From an uncultured Archangium sp. (GTDB lineage Bacteria > Myxococcota > Myxococcia > Myxococcales > Myxococcaceae): a stretch of 64,000 bases of DNA. Both the position numbers and the translations under genes were made by a program. The notes beneath the pieces were generated by a model, which was not told where the DNA came from, did not search any database, and was given only the letters and a program-made list of their open reading frames with translations. Each line of letters opens with the position of its first letter. The first letter of the stretch is position 1. The DNA lies in assembly GCA_903905455.1 (NCBI GenBank), contig CAIVGN010000115.1:30308-94307 (forward strand). The letters run 5' to 3'. Of this stretch, positions 15,658-24,281 are shown in pieces.

Positions 15658-17715
15658 ATGCGCATCGCGTTGACCCACAACCTGCGGCTGTCTGACTCGG
15701 AAGAAGAAGCGGAGTTCGACACGGAAGAGACGGTCAACGCCATCGCGGCGGCGATCGAGCGTCTTGGCCACCGCGTCGAGAAGATGGAGGTCTCGGGGCC
15801 CGCCTCGCGCACCGTCGCCCGCCTCGAGGCCTTCTCCCCCGACCTGATCTTCAACACGGCCGAGGGCCGCCGCGGCCGTTTCCGAGAGGCCTTCTTCCCC
15901 GCGCTCTTCGAGGAGCTCGGCTTCCCCTACACGGGCAGCGACGCCTACGCGCTCGCCATCACCCTGGACAAGCAGCTCACCAAGCTCATCCTGCGCGAAG
16001 AGAACGTGCGCACGCCCGGCTGGCAGTTCGTCGAGAAACCGTCCGAGCTCAAGCCGGACGATCTGCACTTCCCGGTGATCGTGAAGCCGAACTTCGAAGG
16101 CAGCTCGAAGGGCATCAGCCAGGACTCGGTGGCGGAGAACGTCGACGAGCTGAAGAAGAAGGTCATCCAGGCGCTCGAGAAGTACCCCTCGGGCGTGCTG
16201 GTCGAGGAATACATCTCGGGTCGCGACCTGACGGTGCCGTTCCTCGAGTCGGTGGACAACGACTTCGACGGCGTGCTCTCGCCGGTGGAATACGTGATCG
16301 ACCCGGCGCGCGCCAAGGAGCGCCGCTACGCGATCTACGACTACGAGCTGAAGACCCGCGAGGACAAGTCGGTCACCGTGCACGCGCCGGCGCAGCTCGA
16401 CGAGACGATGAGCGAGCGCATCCGCAAGATGGCGCGCGAGGTGATCAAGCGCCTGGACTGCAAGGACCTGGGCCGCGTGGACTTCCGCCTCTCCGACGCC
16501 GGGGTGCCGTACTTCCTGGAGATCAACGCGCTGCCTTCGCTGCAGCCGGGCGCGGGCATCTACGCCGCCGCCGAGCTCGAGGGGCTGCACTTCGACGGGG
16601 TGATCGACGCGGTGATCCAGAACGCCGCGCGGCGCTACAAGATCAAGGACAAGCCCCGAGGGCTGTCCCGGCCCACGCGCCGCGGCCCGCTCAAGGTCGG
16701 CTTCACCTTCAACGTCAAGCGCATCAAGCCCACCGCCGAGGGCGAGGATCGCGAGGCCGAGTACGACTCGCCCACCACCCTGCAGGCCATTCGCGAGGCG
16801 ATCGCCAGCCACGGTCACGAGGTGGTCGATCTCGAGGCCACCGCCGAGCTGCCCATGGTGCTCGCCAGCACCCCGGTCGACGTGGTGTTCAACATCGCCG
16901 AGGGCTTCCGCGGCCGCAACCGCGAGAGCCAGGTGCCCGCGCTGCTCGAGCTGCTCGACATCCCGTACACCGGCTCCGACCCGGCGACGCTGTCGCTGGC
17001 ACTCGACAAGGCGCTGGCCAAGCGCGTGGTGCGCGCCGCGGGCATCGACACCCCGAACTTCCAGCTGATGACCTCGGGCCGCGAGCGCCTCGACAAGCAG
17101 TTCACCCGCTGGCCGTTGATGGTCAAGCCGGTGGCCGAGGGCTCGAGCAAGGGCGTGATCAGCAAGAGCGTGTGCCACTCCGAGGCGGAGCTGCGTGACG
17201 TGGTCAAGGAGATGGTCGAGCGCTACCAGCAGCCGGCGCTGATCGAGGAGTACATCGGCGGCCGCGAGTTCACCGTCGGCCTGCTCGGCGAGCGGCGCCC
17301 CGAGGTGCTGCCCCCGATGGAGATCGTCTTCACCGACAAGACCGACAAGACGCCCATCTACAAGTTCGAGGACAAGCTCGAGGTCAACGATCGCATCCGC
17401 TACGAGGTGCCGGCGAAGGTGGAGCCGGCGCAGCTCGAGCGCCTGCGCGCGTCGGCCCGCACCGCGTTCATGTCCCTGGGCTGCCGCGACGTGGCCCGCA
17501 TCGACTTCCGCATGGATGAGAACGGGCGCATCTACTTCATCGAGTGCAACCCGCTGCCGGGCCTGACCCCGGGGTGGAGCGATCTCGTGCTCATCGCCCA
17601 GGGCGACGGCATGGACTACCGCACGCTCATCGGGGAGATCCTCAGCGGTGCCATCCGCCGCTACAAGGAACGTGGCTCGCGGCGCCGGGATCGCGCCGAC
17701 GCGGACGCAGCATGA
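15658..17715 (+). CDS. Tandem-fused D-Ala-D-Ala-ligase-like ATP-grasp protein
   Basis: A 685-residue protein made of two D-alanine-D-alanine-ligase-like ATP-grasp units in tandem. Residues ~1-335 and ~345-680 repeat the same landmarks: FNTAEGRRGR / FNIAEGFRGR, ELGFPYTGSD / LLDIPYTGSD, VIVKPNFEGSSKGI / LMVKPVAEGSSKGV, VEEYISGRD / IEEYIGGRE, and metal-ligand EINALPSLQPG / ECNPLPGLTPG. Both copies keep the nucleotide and metal residues, so both may be active. ATP-grasp ligases join a carboxylate to an amine through an acyl phosphate. SD-like AGAGGA precedes the ATG, and the stop overlaps the DmpA-type gene by ATGA. Substrates unknown, but dipeptide or peptide synthesis is plausible. Confidence 0.88.
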   Translation: MRIALTHNLRLSDSEEEAEFDTEETVNAIAAAIERLGHRVEKMEVSGPASRTVARLEAFSPDLIFNTAEGRRGRFREAFFPALFEELGFPYTGSDAYALAITLDKQLTKLILREENVRTPGWQFVEKPSELKPDDLHFPVIVKPNFEGSSKGISQDSVAENVDELKKKVIQALEKYPSGVLVEEYISGRDLTVPFLESVDNDFDGVLSPVEYVIDPARAKERRYAIYDYELKTREDKSVTVHAPAQLDETMSERIRKMAREVIKRLDCKDLGRVDFRLSDAGVPYFLEINALPSLQPGAGIYAAAELEGLHFDGVIDAVIQNAARRYKIKDKPRGLSRPTRRGPLKVGFTFNVKRIKPTAEGEDREAEYDSPTTLQAIREAIASHGHEVVDLEATAELPMVLASTPVDVVFNIAEGFRGRNRESQVPALLELLDIPYTGSDPATLSLALDKALAKRVVRAAGIDTPNFQLMTSGRERLDKQFTRWPLMVKPVAEGSSKGVISKSVCHSEAELRDVVKEMVERYQQPALIEEYIGGREFTVGLLGERRPEVLPPMEIVFTDKTDKTPIYKFEDKLEVNDRIRYEVPAKVEPAQLERLRASARTAFMSLGCRDVARIDFRMDENGRIYFIECNPLPGLTPGWSDLVLIAQGDGMDYRTLIGEILSGAIRRYKERGSRRRDRADADAA

Positions 17716-19004
17716 CCTCGTCGTCCACGCGCGTACGGGCGCGGGAGCTCGACCTCCCGCTCGGCCGCTTCCGCCCCGGCAAGTTCAACTCGATCACCGA
17801 CGTCGAGGGCGTGCTGGTCGGCCACTCGACGATCATCGAGGGGGAACCCGGCCCGCTGGTGGTGGGCAAGGGCCCGGTGCGCACCGGCGTCACGGCGATC
17901 ATCCCCAACGACGGCAACATCTTCATGGACCGGCTCGCCGGCGGCGCCTTCGTGCTCAACGGCGCGGGCGAGGTCAGCGGCCTGACCCAGGTGATGGAAT
18001 GGGGCCTGCTCGAGACGCCCATCCTGCTGACCAACACCATGGCCGTGGGCGCGGTGTCCGACGCGCTCGCGCGCACCATGGTCGAGAACTACCCGGGCAT
18101 CGGCGACGAGCACGACGTGATCATCCCCGTCGTCGGCGAGTGCGACGACAGCTACTTGAACGACATCGCCGGGCGCCACGTGAAGGAAGAGCACGTGCGC
18201 CAGGCCCTGCGCAGCGCGCGCGGTGGGGTGGTGCAGGAAGGCGCGGTCGGCGGCGGCACGGGGATGATCACCTGTGACTTCAAGGCCGGCATCGGCACCA
18301 GCTCACGCAAGCTCCCCCCGGTGCACGGCGGCTACACGCTGGGCGTCCTGGTGATGAGCAACTTCGGCAAGATGCACAACCTCCGCGTGGCCGGCATGCC
18401 CGTGGGCGAAGTGCTGGCGCAGAAGTTCCAGGGCATGCCCCGGCGCGTGCAGAGCTACGGCTCGATCATCGCCGTGGTGGCCACCGACGCCCCGCTCCTG
18501 CCGCACCAGCTGAACCGCCTGTGCAAGCGCGTCTCGCTGGGCATCGGCCGGGTCGGGAGCTACGCGGCTCACGGCTCAGGCGAGATCATCGTCGGCTTCT
18601 CGACGGCCAACGTGGTGCCGCGGCGCACGCGCAAGATGGTCTACAAGATGAAGATCCTCCTCGATGCGCGCTTAGACCCGCTCTACGAGGCGGTGATGGA
18701 GGCCACCGAGGAGGCGATCCTCAACTCCATGTGCATGGCCACCGAGATGGCCGGCGCCCACGGGCACCTGGTGCCGGCGCTGCCGCTCGACGAGGTGCGC
18801 CGCTTCGTCGACGCCACCCGGCCCATCTTCGCCTCGGTGAAGCTGACCCCCGACCAGCCGGCGGTGCCGGCCACCCAGGACGTGGTGCTCGACCCCCAGC
18901 TGGGCCTCAACCTCGACGAAGGGCGCGCCACGGCGGTCCGCAGCGCGGTGGGCATGCCGTACCCGACCCGCCCCCCCCCAGACCCCGAAGACGAAGTCGA
19001 GTGA
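17712..19004 (+). CDS. P1/S58-family aminopeptidase (DmpA-type, self-processing)
   Basis: A 430-residue member of the DmpA/BapA family, N-terminal-nucleophile hydrolases that cleave themselves into two chains and release N-terminal D-, beta- or L-residues from peptides. Conserved features include NSITDVEGVLVGH, the GAVGGGTGM loop, IGTSSRKL, and the self-cleavage site Gly250-Ser251 in GSIIAVVATDAPLLPHQL, which lines up with Ser250 of DmpA. The C-terminal ~60 residues (from about 370) are a variable tail. No signal peptide is present, so it should act in the cytoplasm. Translation is coupled to the ATP-grasp gene by a 4-base overlap, implying linked substrates. Confidence 0.9.
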   Translation: MTSSSTRVRARELDLPLGRFRPGKFNSITDVEGVLVGHSTIIEGEPGPLVVGKGPVRTGVTAIIPNDGNIFMDRLAGGAFVLNGAGEVSGLTQVMEWGLLETPILLTNTMAVGAVSDALARTMVENYPGIGDEHDVIIPVVGECDDSYLNDIAGRHVKEEHVRQALRSARGGVVQEGAVGGGTGMITCDFKAGIGTSSRKLPPVHGGYTLGVLVMSNFGKMHNLRVAGMPVGEVLAQKFQGMPRRVQSYGSIIAVVATDAPLLPHQLNRLCKRVSLGIGRVGSYAAHGSGEIIVGFSTANVVPRRTRKMVYKMKILLDARLDPLYEAVMEATEEAILNSMCMATEMAGAHGHLVPALPLDEVRRFVDATRPIFASVKLTPDQPAVPATQDVVLDPQLGLNLDEGRATAVRSAVGMPYPTRPPPDPEDEVE

Positions 19005-19060
19005 TCGACGCGCGGTCTTCTGTTACGCACCCGGGACCATCGTTTTCAAGGAGCGCCGCC

Positions 19061-19192
19061 ATGGCCAACAGCAAGTCGAAGCACCGCCGAGTCCGCAGCA
19101 AGATCCGCCTCAAGTGGAAGAAGCAGGCTGAGCGCAAGAAGGTTGCCGCCAAGGCCGCCGCCGCCGGCAGCAAGAAGAAGACGACGAAGTAA
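19061..19192 (+). CDS. Very small basic protein, 43 residues
   Basis: An ATG with a strong Shine-Dalgarno (AAGGAG, 19048-19053) opens a 43-codon frame with about 20 Lys/Arg residues and only a few acidic ones (MANSKSKHRRVRSKIRLKWK at the start, KKKTTK at the end). The composition resembles small ribosomal or RNA-binding proteins. A perfect 13-bp hairpin follows 30 bases after the stop, supporting a real expressed gene. I cannot match it to a named ribosomal protein. A role on RNA or the ribosome is inference from charge only. Confidence 0.7.
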   Translation: MANSKSKHRRVRSKIRLKWKKQAERKKVAAKAAAAGSKKKTTK

Positions 19193-19222
19193 ACCGTTGT
19201 CGTTTCGGCAACGCGCAATTCA

Positions 19223-19260
19223 CACGGCTCAGCGCGAAGTGCGCTGGGCCGTGAACGTTT
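19223..19260. terminator. Bidirectional terminator hairpin
   Basis: A 13-bp stem (19223-19235 with 19241-19253, one G.T pair) closes a 5-base loop and is followed by AACGTTT on the + strand. It ends the small basic gene and overlaps the last codons of the convergent lipoprotein gene, whose stop is at 19229-19231. Confidence 0.65.
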
Positions 19261-19645
19261 CCACCGACTCGCACGCTTCGCCGCCGGAGGGAGTGACGCG
19301 GCTGGTGAGCGTGCCCTGGAGGCGGACGCCCGCATCGGTCGACGTGCCCTCGGGAATGACGAGCGCGCGCAGCCGGTAGGTGAGCCCCACCTCGCCGCCC
19401 GTCAACAGCAGGTCGTACGAGTCGTAGAGCGTTCCCCCGAGGGGAATGTCGTTGAGGGTGGTGGTGACCTGCGGCGCCTTCTCGGTCAGCTTCCACGTGG
19501 GCACGCGCGGCCCGGGGCAGCCCTCGTTCCCCCCGTCGACCCAGCTCACCGCGTAGGTCCCGTCCACCGGCGGGCACGAGGTGCAGGGGAGCGCGCTGCT
19601 GCACGCGGTGAAGGCCAGGCACACGGTGAGCACGGGGAGCCGCAT
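19229..19645 (-). CDS. Small lipoprotein of unknown function
   Basis: A 138-residue protein with signal MRLPVLTVCLAFTAC; the lipobox (FTAC) is slightly unusual at the first position. The mature part holds further cysteines (PCTSCPP, NEGCPGP, GEACES) and beta-rich sequence, fitting a disulfide-stabilised periplasmic or surface domain. The start at 19645 is chosen because it yields the signal peptide; earlier in-frame codons lie over the upstream region of the divergent HAD gene. It is convergent with the 43-residue gene. Family not recognised. Confidence 0.7.
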   Translation of the reverse strand: MRLPVLTVCLAFTACSSALPCTSCPPVDGTYAVSWVDGGNEGCPGPRVPTWKLTEKAPQVTTTLNDIPLGGTLYDSYDLLLTGGEVGLTYRLRALVIPEGTSTDAGVRLQGTLTSRVTPSGGEACESVETFTAQRTSR

Positions 19646-19682
19646 GGCCTGTCGTTCTAGCACCCCGTGGTAGAAGGCACCC

Positions 19683-20360
19683 ATGCCCGCCCCCGCGGTG
19701 AAGGAAGTGCTGGAGATCGTCACGCGCGATCACCCGGGCGCGCCGGTGGTCTTCGACGCCGACGGCACGCTGTGGCGCGGCGACGTGGGCGAAGACTTCC
19801 TGCGCCACGCACTCCACCGGGGCCTCTTCCCGGGCACCTATGCGCGCTACGAGGCGCTGCTCGAGGTCTCGCCGGCGCGCGCCTACGCGTACTGCGTCGA
19901 GGCCATGGCGGGCCTCGAGCAGGCCGAACTCCAGCAGGCCTGTGACGCCTTCTTCGAGGCCCGCTACCGGGGCCGCGTCTTCCCCTGGGTGCGCCCGTTT
20001 CTCGCCGCGCTGCGGGCCGCGGGGTGCACGCCGTGGATCTGCAGCGCCTCGCCCCGGTGGACGGTGCTCCCCGGCGCGGTGGCCCTGGGCATCGACCCGG
20101 CGCACGTCATCGGCGTCACCTGCGCGCTCGAGGGCTCGCGGCTCTCGGGGGTCGTCGACCTGCCGGTGCCCGTCGGCGGGGGCAAGGTCACCTGGCTGCG
20201 ACGGCGCGGCGTGACTCCCGCGCTGGCCGTCGGCAACGGCGACTTCGACCTGGACATGCTCGTCTTCGCCGCGCGCGCCCTGGTCATCTCGCCGCCGGAC
20301 TCCGAGAACCAACTGGTGCGAGAAGCGCGGGCGCGGGGCTGGCCCATTCTCAGTGCTTGA
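19683..20360 (+). CDS. HAD-IB family phosphatase (SerB-like)
   Basis: A 225-residue cytoplasmic phosphatase. Motif I is DADGTLWRGD near residue 25, motif II is the Ser of CSASPRW near residue 121, and motif III is GNGDFDLDML near residue 185. A four-helix cap lies between motifs I and II, as in the HAD-IB group (phosphoserine phosphatase, phosphocholine phosphatase). Third-motif GNGDFDLDML differs slightly from the GDGxxD of true SerB, so the substrate may not be phosphoserine. TAGAAG at 19671-19676 lies six bases before the ATG with no Shine-Dalgarno. Monocistronic by position. Confidence 0.85.
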   Translation: MPAPAVKEVLEIVTRDHPGAPVVFDADGTLWRGDVGEDFLRHALHRGLFPGTYARYEALLEVSPARAYAYCVEAMAGLEQAELQQACDAFFEARYRGRVFPWVRPFLAALRAAGCTPWICSASPRWTVLPGAVALGIDPAHVIGVTCALEGSRLSGVVDLPVPVGGGKVTWLRRRGVTPALAVGNGDFDLDMLVFAARALVISPPDSENQLVREARARGWPILSA

Positions 20361-20382
20361 GAAAACTGAACGTGTCGGAGGG

Positions 20383-20412
20383 TTGAACACCCGCTCGGAA
20401 TGACGGCATAAG
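20383..20412 (+). promoter_or_regulatory. Putative promoter of the beta-barrel gene
   Basis: TTGAAC (20383-20388) and CATAAG (20407-20412) are separated by 18 bases, and the downstream ATG is ten bases after the -10 hexamer. Confidence 0.4.
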
Positions 20413-20422
20413 GGCGCGGTCC

Positions 20423-21892
20423 ATGCGCCTCCTTTCAGTCACCGCGCTCGTCGTTCTGTTCGCCCTGCCAGCGGCTGCCCAGAAGGTGGTGGTCCTGGAG
20501 ATCGACGGTGACCCTCAGGGCAAGCTGCGCACGCAGATCGAGAGCGCGGTGAAGACGGCCGGCACGGTCGAGCTGATCTCGCTCAAGACCTTCAAGGACG
20601 CGGCGGCGAAGAAGAAGCTCAAGGGCGCGGCGGCGATGACCCCGGTGGGCGTGGCCCGGGCCTCGCGGGTGATGCGCCTCGACGCGGCGGTCGGCGGCGA
20701 GGTGAGCGCCACCACCTACAAGGTGCTCATCTACGATCGCGCCGGCGAGCAGCTGTGGACCAAGGAACTTCCGGTCAAGAAGGGCCTGCTCAGCGACGAC
20801 TTCGCCGGCAAGCTCGCCCGCGCCATCACCGCCGCCGCGGAACAGGGCGCGGCCCGCGTGACCACCCCGCCGCCCACGGGCGGGGGCGAAGAGGGTGGCG
20901 GCGAAGAGAGCCCCGGCCTCGATCTCACGCAGACCGACGGGGCCGGCGAGCGCGGGGTGATCACCGGTACCGGCTCGAGCGCGAACCCCGACGAGCGCGA
21001 CGCCGATCTCGAAGACCCGAACCGCAAGAAGCAGCGCGCCCACGTGCCGGTGCCGCTGTTCCGCGTGTGGGTCGCCGGCGCGACGACCTGGCGCACCCAG
21101 TGCCTGCGCCCCGGGGTGACCACCTGCAAGGAGTACGACCTGGCGCAGACGCCGCCCACCGGCATCTCCATCGACTTCACCGCGACCGTGCCCTACCTCG
21201 GGCTGTCGCTGAACGCCGACGTGTTCCCCCTGGCCCGCATGGACTCCATCGTGCTGCAGGGCTTTGGGGCGCTGATCGGCTTCCAGTACGGCCAGTCGCA
21301 GACCCGCATTCGTGAAGACACCACGCAGGGGCAGGGCACCGAGAAGATCGTCAAGAGCGACGACATCGCGTTCTCGGCCGCGCTCGCGTGGCGGTACCAC
21401 TTCCAGATGGGCTACGGCGATCCCCAGCCGGTGGCCTACGTCGGCCTGCGCGGTGGGCTCCAGTCGCGCAGCTTCATCATCGACCCCATGGCCGGCACGT
21501 CGCTGCCCTCGAGCGATCGCACCTTCCCCACGGGTATCGGCTTCTTCAGCGCCGGCATCGACGCGTCGATCCCCATCAACCAGTACCTGCGGGTCGAAGC
21601 GGGCGTCTCGCTGTTCGTCAACCCGCGCCCGGCCGCCGAGCAGATCATCGGCTACGGCAACCAGAACGACGACACAGGCGGTGCGATCTCGAAGGGCTTC
21701 GGCGTCGAGGCCGGCCTGGCGGGCCAGATCTGGGGCCCCGTCGGCTACGTGGTGCGCTGGCGCTACATGGGCTTCGCCGATCGCTATTACGGCCAGGGCC
21801 AGAAGTGGACCGTCTGTAATGATCTGCAGTGCGGCGGGGTCGGCGAGGAGTCGTTTCACTCGATCATCTGGGGCATCACCGCCTCGTATTGA
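20423..21892 (+). CDS. Secreted protein with predicted outer-membrane beta-barrel C-terminus
   Basis: A 489-residue exported protein with signal MRLLSVTALVVLFALPAAAQ. Residues ~20-140 form an alpha/beta domain resembling those that assemble or sense at the envelope (a lipoprotein-like GNA1162/FlgO-type look, not confirmed). A Gly/Glu/Pro-rich linker (~145-200) follows. The last ~270 residues alternate polar and hydrophobic residues in amphipathic strands and end in an aromatic (TASY), the usual C-terminal signal of BAM-inserted barrels. The two halves suggest a periplasmic domain attached to a barrel. No function is assigned. Confidence 0.7.
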   Translation: MRLLSVTALVVLFALPAAAQKVVVLEIDGDPQGKLRTQIESAVKTAGTVELISLKTFKDAAAKKKLKGAAAMTPVGVARASRVMRLDAAVGGEVSATTYKVLIYDRAGEQLWTKELPVKKGLLSDDFAGKLARAITAAAEQGAARVTTPPPTGGGEEGGGEESPGLDLTQTDGAGERGVITGTGSSANPDERDADLEDPNRKKQRAHVPVPLFRVWVAGATTWRTQCLRPGVTTCKEYDLAQTPPTGISIDFTATVPYLGLSLNADVFPLARMDSIVLQGFGALIGFQYGQSQTRIREDTTQGQGTEKIVKSDDIAFSAALAWRYHFQMGYGDPQPVAYVGLRGGLQSRSFIIDPMAGTSLPSSDRTFPTGIGFFSAGIDASIPINQYLRVEAGVSLFVNPRPAAEQIIGYGNQNDDTGGAISKGFGVEAGLAGQIWGPVGYVVRWRYMGFADRYYGQGQKWTVCNDLQCGGVGEESFHSIIWGITASY

Positions 21893-21919
21893 TCACCCTG
21901 ATCAGCCCACCTGGGTGTG

Positions 21920-21948
21920 TTGACAGGTCGTACCTGAATCCCTACGGT
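21920..21948 (+). promoter_or_regulatory. Sigma-70-type promoter of the Cys-rich lipoprotein gene
   Basis: A perfect TTGACA (21920-21925) is followed after 17 bases by TACGGT (21943-21948). The predicted transcript starts near 21955, leaving a leader of about 38 bases that includes an AAGGA ribosome site at 21982-21986. Confidence 0.55.
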
Positions 21949-21992
21949 GCGCGGCCTTTCGCGAACCGGCCGCATCTCTTCAAGGAATCTTC

Positions 21993-23471
21993 ATGAATCT
22001 CCGCAGCTTGAGCGTCCTCTCCGTCGCCGCGCTCTCCCTGGTTTTGACCGCGTGTCCGGCCCCGACCCCGACCCCCGACGCCAGCGTCGCCTCATTCGAC
22101 GGAGGCAACCCCCCGGCGCAGGCCTCGTGCGCGGGTGGCTGCGCCGCGAACCAGGTCTGTGACACCGCGCGCCGCACCTGCGTCGACGCGTGTGGCGGCT
22201 GCGACGCCGGCCTCTGCGTGAAGGTCAGCGAAGGCGTCTTCCAGTGTCGGGAGCGCGCGGTGACCTGCGGCGCCGACCTGTGCGAGCCCGGGCAGATCGC
22301 CTGCCTCGGTGGTTCGTGCGCGTGCCTCTCGAGCCTCTCCGGCGCCCTCGACACCTGCGAAGTCGCGGGCAAGTGGTGCAACGGCGGCACCTGCGTCAGC
22401 CCCAAGGCGCTCCAGCAGTGCCGGCCCGGCGACGCGACCGCCCCCTGTCCGAGCGGCTTCACCTGCAACACGCAGCTGTTCGCCGACGACATCGGCACCT
22501 GCAACAAGAACTGCGACCAGGCCAACAACAACAACGACTGTCCGCGCGGTGAGCTCTGCTCGCAGATCGGCTGTCTCCCGGCCGGCCTCTTCAGCAACCA
22601 GGAGTGCAACCAGGGTCGCCCGGCCCCCGACGGTGGCTGGCTGACCGACGACGCGGGCGTGCCGCTGCGCCTGACCGTGCCGGTGGGCAACACCTGCCTG
22701 CTCAAGGACGCCAACGGCGCCGTGACCGAGGCCAACGGCAAGGGCACCGGCAACTGCTCGTACTCCATCTTCCAGCTCTGGAAGGACGGCGTGTACCCCT
22801 TCGAGACCTGCCGCCCGCCGGGCAACGCGACCGAGGGCCAGCCCTGCCGTGACGACTACAGCCAGGGCACGCTCGCCACCCAGTGCGGCACCGGCCTGCA
22901 GTGCGCCAAGACCAGGGGCGGCGACGACGGCGTGTGCCTGCGCATGTGCAACGCGCAGCCGGCCGCGCTGGGCTTCAACCCCAGCCCCGAGTGCAACACC
23001 GACGAGTCCTGCGTCAACCAGCTGCGCTACACCGACCCCAACTCGAACTCGGTGCTCGGCGTGTGCATGAAGAAGTGCAACGTCTTCGACGCCACCAGGA
23101 ACACCTGCGCCAACGTCGGCTCGTCGGCCTCGAGCTGCGTGCCCACCGAGGCCAGCGGCGCGCTGGTGGTGACCACCAACGGTGACGGCATCTGCGTGCC
23201 CCAGCGCACGAACATCGCGGCCCTCAACGGCGAGTGCCCCGAGACCGACGCCTTCCGCGGCGCCGCCTGTGCCTCGGCGCAGATGTGCAGCTCGCTGTCG
23301 GCCGACGTCAAGGCCAGCTGCACCGGCGTGTGCGACCTCGAGTGCAACGCGGTCGACGGTGGCACGGGCCCCGCGCGCTGCGCCACCGAGCCCAGCGCGC
23401 GCTGCGCCGCGGGCAAGCGCTGCACGCGCGTCACGAGCACCACCGGGGCGCGCGTCGGCTTCTGCCTCTGA
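21993..23471 (+). CDS. Cysteine-rich surface lipoprotein
   Basis: A 492-residue lipoprotein with signal ending LVLTAC. The mature chain carries several dozen cysteines in short spacings (CAGGC, CGGCDAGLC, CNTDESC, CDLEC), the disulfide-rich EGF/IGFBP-like style common in myxobacterial surface proteins. A Pro/Thr-rich stretch directly after the lipid anchor probably acts as a spacer. No enzymatic motif is seen, so adhesion or structural roles are inference. AAGGA precedes the ATG, a good promoter lies upstream and a terminator follows, so it is monocistronic. Confidence 0.8.
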   Translation: MNLRSLSVLSVAALSLVLTACPAPTPTPDASVASFDGGNPPAQASCAGGCAANQVCDTARRTCVDACGGCDAGLCVKVSEGVFQCRERAVTCGADLCEPGQIACLGGSCACLSSLSGALDTCEVAGKWCNGGTCVSPKALQQCRPGDATAPCPSGFTCNTQLFADDIGTCNKNCDQANNNNDCPRGELCSQIGCLPAGLFSNQECNQGRPAPDGGWLTDDAGVPLRLTVPVGNTCLLKDANGAVTEANGKGTGNCSYSIFQLWKDGVYPFETCRPPGNATEGQPCRDDYSQGTLATQCGTGLQCAKTRGGDDGVCLRMCNAQPAALGFNPSPECNTDESCVNQLRYTDPNSNSVLGVCMKKCNVFDATRNTCANVGSSASSCVPTEASGALVVTTNGDGICVPQRTNIAALNGECPETDAFRGAACASAQMCSSLSADVKASCTGVCDLECNAVDGGTGPARCATEPSARCAAGKRCTRVTSTTGARVGFCL

Positions 23472-23500
23472 AGCCTGCCGCGCTGGCCGTGAAGTAGACG

Positions 23501-23537
23501 AGGGCCGCCTCCGGGAAACCGGGGCGGCTCTTTCGTT
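23501..23537 (+). terminator. Rho-independent terminator
   Basis: GAGGGCCGCC-type stem (23501-23511 pairing with 23521-23531), stabilised by an inner CGG/CCG and a GAAA-like loop, is followed by TTCGTTT. It ends the Cys-rich lipoprotein gene; the stop of the convergent response regulator gene is one base further on. Confidence 0.7.
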
Positions 23538-24242
23538 TCAGACCTGGATGAGGCCCTTGCGCAGGCCCTCGGTGACGGCCTCGACCCGGTTGGTCACCTC
23601 GAGCTTGCGGTAGATGTGCTCGAGGTGGGTGCGGATGGTGGCCTTCGAGAGGGTCAACATCGCCGCCGCTTCGCTGTTGGACACGCCCTTGGCGATGAGC
23701 TGGAGGATCTCCGTCTCGCGGGCCGAGAGCTTCTTCCCCTCGGGCTCACCGACGGCCAGCTGGCTGTGCTGCCCGGGCGCGGGGGGCGCCTCGCCCACGC
23801 GGAAGTGCTTGAGGAGCCGCCGCGCGAGGCTCGGCTGGATCACCGTGCCGCCGGCGCGCACCTCCTTGATGGCCTCGATCATCTTGTCGGCAGGCGTGCC
23901 CTTGAGCAGGTAGCCCGACGCGCCGGCCTTCACCGCCTCGAGCACCTTCTCCTCCTCGTCGAAGATGGTGAAGATCAGGATCTCGATCTCCGGCAGCTCG
24001 GCCTTGATGACGCGGGTGACGTCGATGCCGCTCATGCGCGGCAGGCCCAGGTCGAGCAGCAGCACGTCGGGCTTGAGCCGGCGCACCTCTTCGACGCCGG
24101 TCTCGCCGGACAGCGCGGTGCCGATGATGGTGATCTCCGTGCTCGCCTCGAGCAGCTTGAGCTGGTTCTTGAGGATCTTCGTCTGGTCTTCGACCACGAA
24201 GACCCGGATCGGGCTCGGGGGCGCTGCGTCGGGGGTTTCCAC
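23538..24242 (-). CDS. NarL/FixJ-family response regulator
   Basis: A 234-residue DNA-binding regulator. The receiver domain (residues ~12-130) has acidic pocket VEDQ, phospho-acceptor Asp64 in LLLDLGLPRMSG, a Thr in FTIFDE and Lys in YLLKGT. A linker of ~35 residues rich in Pro and Gln leads to a LuxR-type helix-turn-helix (KLSARETEILQLIAKGVSNS, then TIRTHLEHIYRKL). It lies 39 bases downstream of the histidine kinase gene on the same strand, so they form one two-component system. The divergent sulfur-transfer cluster is the nearest candidate target. Confidence 0.93.
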   Translation of the reverse strand: METPDAAPPSPIRVFVVEDQTKILKNQLKLLEASTEITIIGTALSGETGVEEVRRLKPDVLLLDLGLPRMSGIDVTRVIKAELPEIEILIFTIFDEEEKVLEAVKAGASGYLLKGTPADKMIEAIKEVRAGGTVIQPSLARRLLKHFRVGEAPPAPGQHSQLAVGEPEGKKLSARETEILQLIAKGVSNSEAAAMLTLSKATIRTHLEHIYRKLEVTNRVEAVTEGLRKGLIQV

Positions 24243-24281
24243 GCCAACTCCTTCAAGGTGCTGCGTACGGGTGAAGAGTTC

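Noticed and set aside
14857..17178. A 773-codon reverse-strand open frame across the RDD and ATP-grasp genes.
   Set aside because: The forward genes have clear motifs; the reverse translation is low-complexity and lacks start signals.
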